This document shows, piece after piece, positions 53,201 through 64,000 of a stretch of DNA of 64,000 nt. The notes under the pieces were generated by a model. The model was given only the letters and a program-made list of their open reading frames with translations, did no database searches and was not told the origin of the DNA. Every line of letters starts with the position of its first letter. Position 1 is the first letter of the stretch. Origin of the DNA: Luidia sarsii (taxonomy: Eukaryota; Echinodermata; Asteroidea; Paxillosida; Luidiidae). The DNA lies in assembly GCA_949987565.1 (NCBI GenBank), contig CATLJK010000002.1:29234-93233 (forward strand), read 5' to 3'. Position numbers and translations under genes: made by a program.

Positions 53201-56200
53201 TTTGTAAAGAACTCACCGAAGAGTAGTGGCATTTTTTAATCAGTTTTTTCTTCTTGGGCTCTGGTCAGAATCTTGTTGGCACCACTGGATAATGGCAAGT
53301 AAGAGCTGAAGTAAAGGAAAAAGAACAAAACTTGCTCTTCAGGTTTTATTCATTAGATACAATTCTCAATGGCAAAAAGCATTTTGAATAAGAATTGCTT
53401 TACAACTTGAGGGATTGTTGAGTCTATTACACACCTCTAGTTAGTCTCATCTGCAATGTTGAGCTTCTTAAACTCCTCAAGGAGGTGCTGTCAGCAATCC
53501 TGCAGAATGAGAAACATAAAAGACAGACAAATATTCAATACAATTTCAAGAACTGATCAAACTCTTTGGGAACAGTCTCTCTAACAAGAATCTGAAACTC
53601 AACAGCAACAGCAGTTGCCATAGCGACAGATTCTCATCTGATTCAATGTTCATCAGATGCAGAAATTTCTTCCTTAAATTTGTGGCTTTGACTTCAGCCC
53701 TCCATCCAAATAACATTTTCTTTATCTTCAGAAGTTGAAATGATCGATAGGACTAAATGTTATTCGACACAAACCTAACGTATTTGCTGTGATGTACTCC
53801 TCAAAAACAGGGTCATCCTAGTTACCCTCCTCCCTCCGTGCCTGCAGTATCTTCCAGGATGGAGGACAAGGCATCCTCTTGGCTGGTCACTCCATGGACT
53901 GCTCACAAATATGCAGAAAAAAGGGAAGAAAAGAGAAAAAACTTGCCCCCGACAAAGCTGGGCATCATTAGTCCAACATTCAAATGCAAAACAAACTTCT
54001 ACTCTACTCTAGCACACCAACTCTCACACTCACACCACCCTACAGATCTTACCAAATTAGGCCTGGCTGAAACTTTACATTACACCTGATCTATACAATC
54101 TTACTTCTGTCCCAAGCATTGAGCATCCTCTGCGATGGTCGTCTTCAGGAGCTTCCACTGGAATCTGAAGAAAATAAAAATCCTTGTTTTTAAGATTTCA
54201 TTAATGATGTCAAATATTTTCGAAGTGTACCATGACAATATTAATCATGTTAAAATAGAACCATGGATAGCAAAAGCTTTGTAATGAACTCACCGAAGAC
54301 TCGTGGCATTTTTTAATAAGTTTTTTCTTCTTGGGCTCTGGTCAGAATCATGTTGGCACCACTGGATAATGGCAGGTAAGAGCTGAAGTAAAGGAAAAAG
54401 AACAAAACTTGCTCTTCAGGTTTTATTCATTAGATACAATTCTCAATGGCAAAAAGCATTTTGAATAAGAATTGCTTTACAACTTGAGGGATTGTTGAGT
54501 CTATTACACACCTCTAGTTAGTCTCATCTGCAATGTTGAGCTTCTTAAACTCCTCAAGGAGGTGCTGTCAGCAATCCTGCAGAATGAGAAACAAAAAAGA
54601 CAGAAAAATATTCAATACAATTTCAAGAACTGATCAAACTCTTTGGGAACAATCTCTCTAACAAGAATCTGAAACCCGACAGCAACAGCAGTTGCCATAG
54701 CGACAGATTCTCATCTGATTCAATGTTTATCAGATGCAGAAATTTCTTCTTTACATTCGTGGCTTTGACTTCAGCCCTCAATCCAAATAACATTTTCTTT
54801 ATCCTTAGAAGTTGAAATGATCGATAGGACTAAATGTTGTTCGACACAAACCTAACGGATTTGCTGTAATGTACTCCTCAAAACAGGGTCATCCTAGTCA
54901 CCCTCCTCCCTCCGTCCCTGCAGTATCTTCCAGGATGGAGGACAAGGCATCCTCTTGGCTGGTCACTCCATGGACTGCTCACAAGTCTTCAGCAAAAAGG
55001 GAAGAAAAAAGAAAAAACTTGCCCGACAAAGCTGGGCATCATTAGTCCAACATTCAAATGCAAAACAAACTTCTACTCTACTCTAGCACACCAACTCTCA
55101 CACTCACACCACCCTACAGATCTTACCAAATTAGGCCTGGCTAAAACTTTACATTACGCCTGATCTATACAATCTTACTTCTGTCCCAAGCATTGAGCAT
55201 CCTCTGCGATGGTCGTCTTCAGGAGCTTTCACTGGAATCTGAAGAAAATAAAAATCCTTGCTTTTAAGATTTCATTGATGATGTCAAATATTTTCAAAGT
55301 GTACCATGACAATATTAATCATGTTAAATTAGAACCATGGATAGCAAAAGCTTTGTAAAGAACTCACCGAAGAGTAGTGGCATTTTTTAATCAGTTTTTT
55401 CTTCTTGGGCTCTGGTCAGAATCTTGTTGGCACCACTGGATAATGGCAAGTAAGAGCTGAAGTAAAGGAAAAAGAACAAAACTTGCTCTTCAGGTTTTAT
55501 TCATTAGATACAATTCTCAATGGCAAAAAGCATTTTGAATAAGAATTGCTTTACAACTTGAGGGATTGTTGAGTCTATTACACACCTCTAGTTAGTCTCA
55601 TCTGCAATGTTGAGCTTCTTAAACTCCTCAAGGAGGTGCTGTCAGCAATCCTGCAGAATGAGAAACATAAAAGACAGACAAATATTCAATACAATTTCAA
55701 GAACTGATCAAACTCTTTGGGAACAGTCTCTCTAACAAGAATCTGAAACTCAACAGCAACAGCAGTTGCCATAGCGACAGATTCTCATCTGATTCAATGT
55801 TCATCAGATGCAGAAATTTCTTCCTTAAATTTGTGGCTTTGACTTCAGCCCTCCATCCAAATAACATTTTCTTTATCTTCAGAAGTTGAAATGATCGATA
55901 GGACTAAATGTTATTCGACACAAACCTAACGTATTTGCTGTGATGTACTCCTCAAAAACAGGGTCATCCTAGTTACCCTCCTCCCTCCGTGCCTGCAGTA
56001 TCTTCCAGGATGGAGGACAAGGCATCCTCTTGGCTGGTCACTCCATGGACTGCTCACAAATATGCAGAAAAAAGGGAAGAAAAGAGAAAAAACTTGCCCC
56101 CGACAAAGCTGGGCATCATTAGTCCAACATTCAAATGCAAAACAAACTTCTACTCTACTCTAGCACACCAACTCTCACACTCACACCACCCTACAGATCT

Positions 56201-59200
56201 TACCAAATTAGGCCTGGCTGAAACTTTACATTACACCTGATCTATACAATCTTACTTCTGTCCCAAGCATTGAGCATCCTCTGCGATTGTCGTCTTCAGG
56301 AGCTTCCACTGGAATCTGAAGAAAATAAAAATCCTTGTTTTTAAGATTTCATTAATGATGTCAAATATTTTCGAAGTGTACCATGACAATATTAATCATG
56401 TTAAAATAGAACCATGGATAGCAAAAGCTTTGTAATGAACTCACCGAAGACTCGTGGCATTTTTTAATAAGTTTTTTCTTCTTGGGCTCTGGTCAGAATC
56501 ATGTTGGCACCACTGGATAATGGCAGGTAAGAGCTGAAGTAAAGGAAAAAGAACAAAACTTGCTCTTCAGGTTTTATTCATTAGATACAATTCTCAATGG
56601 CAAAAAGCATTTTGAATAAGAATTGCTTTACAACTTGAGGGATTGTTGAGTCTATTACACACCTCTAGTTAGTCTCATCTGCAATGTTGAGCTTCTTAAA
56701 CTCCTCAAGGAGGTGCTGTCAGCAATCCTGCAGAATGAGAAACAAAAAAGACAGAAAAATATTCAATACAATTTCAAGAACTGATCAAACTCTTTGGGAA
56801 CAATCTCTCTAACAAGAATCTGAAACCCGACAGCAACAGCAGTTGCCATAGCGACAGATTCTCATCTGATTCAATGTTTATCAGATGCAGAAATTTCTTC
56901 TTTACATTCGTGGCTTTGACTTCAGCCCTCAATCCAAATAACATTTTCTTTATCCTTAGAAGTTGAAATGATCGATAGGACTAAATGTTGTTCGACACAA
57001 ACCTAACGGATTTGCTGTAATGTACTCCTCAAAACAGGGTCATCCTAGTCACCCTCCTCCCTCCGTCCCTGCAGTATCTTCCAGGATGGAGGACAAGGCA
57101 TCCTCTTGGCTGGTCACTCCATGGACTGCTCACAAGTCTTCAGCAAAAAGGGAAGAAAAAAGAAAAAACTTGCCCGACAAAGCTGGGCATCATTAGTCCA
57201 ACATTCAAATGCAAAACAAACTTCTACTCTACTCTAGCACACCAACTCTCACACTCACACCACCCTACAGATCTTACCAAATTAGGCCTGGCTAAAACTT
57301 TACATTACGCCTGATCTATACAATCTTACTTCTGTCCCAAGCATTGAGCATCCTCTGCGATGGTCGTCTTCAGGAGCTTTCACTGGAATCTGAAGAAAAT
57401 AAAAATCCTTGCTTTTAAGATTTCATTGATGATGTCAAATATTTTCAAAGTGTACCATGACAATATTAATCATGTTAAATTAGAACCATGGATAGCAAAA
57501 GCTTTGTAAAGAACTCACCGAAGAGTAGTGGCATTTTTTAATCAGTTTTTTCTTCTTGGGCTCTGGTCAGAATCTTGTTGGCACCACTGGATAATGGCAA
57601 GTAAGAGCTGAAGTAAAGGAAAAAGAACAAAACTTGCTCTTCAGGTTTTATTCATTAGATACAATTCTCAATGGCAAAAAGCATTTTGAATAAGAATTGC
57701 TTTACAACTTGAGGGATTGTTGAGTCTATTACACACCTCTAGTTAGTCTCATCTGCAATGTTGAGCTTCTTAAACTCCTCAAGGAGGTGCTGTCAGCAAT
57801 CCTGCAGAATGAGAAACATAAAAGACAGACAAATATTCAATACAATTTCAAGAACTGATCAAACTCTTTGGGAACAGTCTCTCTAACAAGAATCTGAAAC
57901 TCAACAGCAACAGCAGTTGCCATAGCGACAGATTCTCATCTGATTCAATGTTCATCAGATGCAGAAATTTCTTCCTTAAATTTGTGGCTTTGACTTCAGC
58001 CCTCCATCCAAATAACATTTTCTTTATCTTCAGAAGTTGAAATGATCGATAGGACTAAATGTTATTCGACACAAACCTAACGTATTTGCTGTGATGTACT
58101 CCTCAAAAACAGGGTCATCCTAGTTACCCTCCTCCCTCCGTGCCTGCAGTATCTTCCAGGATGGAGGACAAGGCATCCTCTTGGCTGGTCACTCCATGGA
58201 CTGCTCACAAATATGCAGAAAAAAGGGAAGAAAAGAGAAAAAACTTGCCCCCGACAAAGCTGGGCATCATTAGTCCAACATTCAAATGCAAAACAAACTT
58301 CTACTCTACTCTAGCACACCAACTCTCACACTCACACCACCCTACAGATCTTACCAAATTAGGCCTGGCTGAAACTTTACATTACACCTGATCTATACAA
58401 TCTTACTTCTGTCCCAAGCATTGAGCATCCTCTGCGATGGTCGTCTTCAGGAGCTTCCACTGGAATCTGAAGAAAATAAAAATCCTTGTTTTTAAGATTT
58501 CATTAATGATGTCAAATATTTTCGAAGTGTACCATGACAATATTAATCATGTTAAAATAGAACCATGGATAGCAAAAGCTTTGTAATGAACTCACCGAAG
58601 ACTCGTGGCATTTTTTAATAAGTTTTTTCTTCTTGGGCTCTGGTCAGAATCATGTTGGCACCACTGGATAATGGCAGGTAAGAGCTGAAGTAAAGGAAAA
58701 AGAACAAAACTTGCTCTTCAGGTTTTATTCATTAGATACAATTCTCAATGGCAAAAAGCATTTTGAATAAGAATTGCTTTACAACTTGAGGGATTGTTGA
58801 GTCTATTACACACCTCTAGTTAGTCTCATCTGCAATGTTGAGCTTCTTAAACTCCTCAAGGAGGTGCTGTCAGCAATCCTGCAGAATAAGAAACAAAAAA
58901 GAAAGAAAAATATTCAATACAATTTCAAGAACTGATCAAACTCTTTGGGAACAATCTCTCTAACAAGAATCTGAAACACGACAGCAACAGCAGTTGCCAT
59001 AGCGACAGATTCTCATCTGATTCAATGTTTATCAGATGCAGAATTTTCTTCTTTACATTCGTGGCTTTGACTTCAGCCCTCCATCCAAATAACATTTTCT
59101 TTATCCTTAGAAGTTGAAATGATCGATAGGACTAAATGTTGTTCGACACAAACCTAACGGATTTGCTGTAATGTACTCCTCAAAACAGGGTCATCCTAGT

Positions 59201-62200
59201 CACCCTCCTCCCTCCGTCCCTGCAGTATCTTCCAGGATGGAGGACAAGGCATCCTCTTGGCTGGTCACTCCATGGACTGCTCACAAGTCTTCAGCAAAAA
59301 GGGAAGAAAAAAGAAAAAACTTGCCCGACAAAGCTGGGCATCATTAGTCCAACATTCAAATGCAAAACAAACTTCTACTCTACTCTAGCACACCAACTCT
59401 CACACTCACACCACCCTACAGATCTTACCAAATTAGGCCTGGCTAAAACTTTACATTACGCCTGATCTATACAATCTTACTTCTGTCCCAAGCATTGAGC
59501 ATCCTCTGCGATGGTCGTCTTCAGGAGCTTTCACTGGAATCTGAAGAAAATAAAAATCCTTGCTTTTAAGATTTCATTGATGATGTCAAATATTTTCAAA
59601 GTGTACCATGACAATATTAATCATGTTAAATTAGAACCATGGATAGCAAAAGCTTTGTAAAGAACTCACCGAAGAGTAGTGGCATTTTTTAATCAGTTTT
59701 TTCTTCTTGGGCTCTGGTCAGAATCTTGTTGGCACCACTGGATAATGGCAAGTAAGAGCTGAAGTAAAGGAAAAAGAACAAAACTTGCTCTTCAGGTTTT
59801 ATTCATTAGATACAATTCTCAATGGCAAAAAGCATTTTGAATAAGAATTGCTTTACAACTTGAGGGATTGTTGAGTCTATTACACACCTCTAGTTAGTCT
59901 CATCTGCAATGTTGAGCTTCTTAAACTCCTCAAGGAGGTGCTGTCAGCAATCCTGCAGAATGAGAAACATAAAAGACAGACAAATATTCAATACAATTTC
60001 AAGAACTGATCAAACTCTTTGGGAACAGTCTCTCTAACAAGAATCTGAAACTCAACAGCAACAGCAGTTGCCATAGCGACAGATTCTCATCTGATTCAAT
60101 GTTCATCAGATGCAGAAATTTCTTCCTTAAATTTGTGGCTTTGACTTCAGCCCTCCATCCAAATAACATTTTCTTTATCTTCAGAAGTTGAAATGATCGA
60201 TAGGACTAAATGTTATTCGACACAAACCTAACGTATTTGCTGTGATGTACTCCTCAAAAACAGGGTCATCCTAGTTACCCTCCTCCCTCCGTGCCTGCAG
60301 TATCTTCCAGGATGGAGGACAAGGCATCCTCTTGGCTGGTCACTCCATGGACTGCTCACAAATATGCAGAAAAAAGGGAAGAAAAGAGAAAAAACTTGCC
60401 CCCGACAAAGCTGGGCATCATTAGTCCAACATTCAAATGCAAAACAAACTTCTACTCTACTCTAGCACACCAACTCTCACACTCACACCACCCTACAGAT
60501 CTTACCAAATTAGGCCTGGCTGAAACTTTACATTACACCTGATCTATACAATCTTACTTCTGTCCCAAGCATTGAGCATCCTCTGCGATGGTCGTCTTCA
60601 GGAGCTTCCACTGGAATCTGAAGAAAATAAAAATCCTTGTTTTTAAGATTTCATTAATGATGTCAAATATTTTCGAAGTGTACCATGACAATATTAATCA
60701 TGTTAAAATAGAACCATGGATAGCAAAAGCTTTGTAATGAACTCACCGAAGACTCGTGGCATTTTTTAATAAGTTTTTTCTTCTTGGGCTCTGGTCAGAA
60801 TCATGTTGGCACCACTGGATAATGGCAGGTAAGAGCTGAAGTAAAGGAAAAAGAACAAAACTTGCTCTTCAGGTTTTATTCATTAGATACAATTCTCAAT
60901 GGCAAAAAGCATTTTGAATAAGAATTGCTTTACAACTTGAGGGATTGTTGAGTCTATTACACACCTCTAGTTAGTCTCATCTGCAATGTTGAGCTTCTTA
61001 AACTCCTCAAGGAGGTGCTGTCAGCAATCCTGCAGAATGAGAAACATAAAAGACAGACAAATATTCAATACAATTTCAAGAACTGATCAAACTCTTTGGG
61101 AACAGTCTCTCTAACAAGAATCTGAAACTCAACAGCAACAGCAGTTGCCATAGCGACAGATTCTCATCTGATTTAATGTTCATCAGATGCAGAAATTTCT
61201 TCCTTAAATTTGTGGCTTTGACTTCAGCCCTCCATCCAAATAACATTTTCTTTATCTTCAGAAGTTGAAATGATCGATAGGACTAAATGTTATTCGACAC
61301 AAACCTAACGTATTTGCTGTGATGTACTCCTCAAAAACAGGGTCATCCTAGTTACCCTCCTCCCTCCGTGCCTGCAGTATCTTCCAGGATGGAGGACAAG
61401 GCATCCTCTTGGCTGGTCACTCCATGGACTGCTCACAAGTCTTCAGCAAAAAGGGAAGAAAAAAGAAAAAACTTGCCCGACAAAGCTGGGCATCATTAGT
61501 CCAACAAACAAATGCAAAACAAACTTCTACTCTACTCTAGCACACCAACTCTCACACTCACACCACCCTACAGATCTTACCAAATTAGGCCTGGCTAAAA
61601 CTTTACATTACGCCTGATCTATACAATCTTACTTCTGTCCCAAGCATTGAGCATCCTCTGCGATGGTCGTCTTCAGGAGCTTTCACTGGAATCTGAAGAA
61701 AATAAAAATCCTTGCTTTTAAGATTTCATTGATGATGTCAAATATTTTCAAAGTGTACCATGACAATATTAATCATGTTAAATTAGAACCATGGATAGCA
61801 AAAGCTTTGTAAAGAACTCACCGAAGAGTAGTGGCATTTTTTAATCAGTTTTTTCTTCTTGGGCTCTGGTCAGAATCTTGTTGGCACCACTGGATAATGG
61901 CAAGTAAGAGCTGAAGTAAAGGAAAAAGAACAAAACTTGCTCTTCAGGTTTTATTCATTAGATACAATTCTCAATGGCAAAAAGCATTTTGAATAAGAAT
62001 TGCTTTACAACTTGAGGGATTGTTGAGTCTATTACACACCTCTAGTTAGTCTCATCTGCAATGTTGAGCTTCTTAAACTCCTCAAGAAGGTGCTGTCAGC
62101 AATCCTGCAGAATAAGAAACAAAAAAGAAAGAAAAATATTCAATACAATTTCAAGAACTGATCAAACTCTTTGGGAACAATCTCTCTAACAAGAATCTGA

Positions 62201-64000
62201 AACACGACAGCAACAGCAGTTGCCATAGCGACAGATTCTCATCTGATTCAATGTTTATCAGATGCAGAATTTTCTTCTTTACATTCGTGGCTTTGACTTC
62301 AGCCCTCCATCCAAATAACATTTTCTTTATCCTTAGAAGTTGAAATGATCGATACGACTAAATGTTGTTCGACACAAACCTAACGGATTTGCTGTAATGT
62401 ACTCCTCAAAACAGGGTCATCCTAGTCACCCTCCTCCCTCCGTCCCTGCAGTATCTTCCAGGATGGAGGACAAGGCATCCTCTTGGCTGGTCACTCCATG
62501 GACTGCTCACAAGTCTTCAGCAAAAAGGGAAGAAAAAAAAAAAAACTTGCCCGACAAAGCTGGGCATCATTAGTCCAACATTCAAATGCAAAACAAACTT
62601 CTACTCTACTCTAGCACACCAACTCTCACACTCACACCACCCTACAGATCTTACCAAATTAGGGCTGGCTAAAACTTTACATTACGCCTGATCTATACAA
62701 TCTTACTTCTGTCCCAAGCATTGAGCATCCTCTGCGATGGTCGTCTTCAGGAGCTTTCACTGGAATCTGAAGAAAATAAAAATCCTTGCTTTTAAGATTT
62801 CATTGATGATGTCAAATATTTTCAAAGTGTACCATGACAATATTAATCATGTTAAATTAGAACCATGGATAGCAAAAGCTTTGTAAAGAACTCACCGAAG
62901 AGTAGTGGCATTTTTTAATCAGTTTTTTCTTCTTGGGCTCTGGTCAGAATCTTGTTGGCACCACTGGATAATGGCAAGTAAGAGCTGAAGTAAAGGAAAA
63001 AGAACAAAACTTGCTCTTCAGGTTTTATTCATTAGATACAATTCTCCATGGCAAAAAGCATTTTGAATAAGAATTGCTTTACAACTTGAGGGATTGTTGA
63101 GTCTATTACACACCTCTAGTTAGTCTCATCTGCAATGTTGAGCTTCTTAAACTCCTCAAGGAGGTGCTGTCAGCAATCCTGCGGAATGAGAAACAAAAAA
63201 GAAAGAAAAATATTCAATGCAATTTCAAGAACTGATCAAACTCTTTGGGAACAATCTCTCTAACAAGAATCTGAAATCAACTGCAACAGCAGTTGCCATA
63301 GCGACAGATTCTCATCTGATTCAATGTTTATCAGATGCAGAAATTTCTTCCTTAAATTTGTGGCTTTGACTTCAGCCCTCCATCCAAATAACATTTTCTT
63401 TATCCTTAGAAGTTGAAATGATAGATGGGACTAAATGTTGTTTGACACAAACCTAACGGTTTTGCTGTGATGTACTCCTCAAAAACAGGGTCATCCTAGT
63501 CACCCTCCTCTATCCGTCCCTGCAGTATCTTCCAGGATGGCGGACAAGGCATCCTCTTGGCTGGTCACTCCATGGACTGCTCACATATCTGCAGAAAAAA
63601 GGGAAGAAAAAAGAAAAAACTTGCCTCCGACAAAGCTGGGCATCATTAGTCCAACATTAAGTGCAAAACAAACTTCTACTCTACTCTAGCACACCAACTC
63701 TCACACTCACACCACCCTACAGATCTTACCAAATTAGGCCTGGCTGAAACTTTACATTACACCTGATCTATACAATCTTACTTCTGTCCCAAGCATTGAG
63801 CATCCTCTGCGATGGTCGTCTTCAGGAGCTTCCACTGGAATCTGAAGAAAAAAAAAATCCTTTTTTTTAAGATTTCATTAATGATGTCAAATATTTTCGA
63901 AGTGTACCATTACAATATTAATCATGTTAAATTAGAACCATGGATAGCAAAAGCTTTGTAATGAACTCACCGAAGAGTAGTGGCACTTTTTAATCAGTTT
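49478..64000. repeat. Satellite of 2,151-bp dimers (A/B subunits about 1,075 bp), continues past window
   Basis: A subunits (1,077 bp, start gtatttgctgtgatg) begin at 49478, 51629, 53780, 55931, 58082 and 60233, exactly 2,151 bp apart. B subunits (1,074 bp, start ggatttgctgtaatg) begin at 50555, 52706, 54857, 57008 and 59159. From 60,233 the order breaks: the unit at 60233 changes from A-like to B-like between about 60,830 and 61,040; that at 61310 starts A-like, is B-like in the middle and A-like at the end; units at 62385 and 63458 are more diverged. Copies of one type differ by only a few bases. In total 13 full subunits and a half are present. The minus strand holds conserved splice signals, annotated separately. 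Confidence 0.98.

Overview
This is eukaryotic nuclear DNA, almost certainly from a marine invertebrate and most likely a deuterostome (echinoderm, hemichordate or cephalochordate; the clade is inferred, not shown). Reasons: GT-AG introns, a secreted PAN plus fibrinogen-domain gene of the kind expanded in these animals, a BEL/Pao retroelement, DIRS, hAT, Tc1 and CACTA-like elements, and very large satellite arrays. No bacterial-style operon is present. Repeats fill well over half of the window.

Layout. 1-5.4 kb: a tRNA-derived SINE, CT and GA microsatellites, and short candidate exons on the minus strand. 5.4-6.3 kb: two long hairpins. 6.4-12.4 kb: a minus-strand spliced gene with a tyrosine-recombinase (Crypton-like) C-terminal core, whose last candidate exon runs into an 18-bp minisatellite of about 218 units. 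12.5-15.4 kb: diverged segmental repeats and a 471-bp CACTA-type MITE. 15.9-17.9 kb: an intact intronless PAN/fibrinogen-related gene preceded by three 132-bp tandem repeats. 18.6-25.3 kb: a decayed DIRS-type retrotransposon on the minus strand (RT, RNase H, tyrosine recombinase, foldback terminal repeat), split by a 1,266-bp hAT-like element with an 8-bp target-site duplication. 25.6-27.2 kb: a 90-bp minisatellite. 28-32 kb: inverted and dispersed repeats and a broken Tc1-like transposase. 33.7-42.0 kb: a 78-bp, 26-residue acidic repeat array (about 100 units) with nested higher-order duplications. 42.0-49.5 kb: a full-length, apparently intact BEL/Pao LTR retrotransposon. 49.5-64 kb: a satellite of 2,151-bp dimers (A and B subunits, about 1,075 bp each) running off the window end.

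The most notable points are these. Each 1,075-bp satellite subunit keeps a series of textbook splice sites on the minus strand, so it looks like an amplified piece of a spliced gene. The BEL/Pao element sits exactly at the junction of two unrelated satellites, has LTRs that look identical by eye, and has no target-site duplication. The recombinase gene appears to splice into a giant coding minisatellite. The hAT insertion in the DIRS element is defined to the base by its duplicated target. All family assignments come from motifs read by eye; no database search was run.
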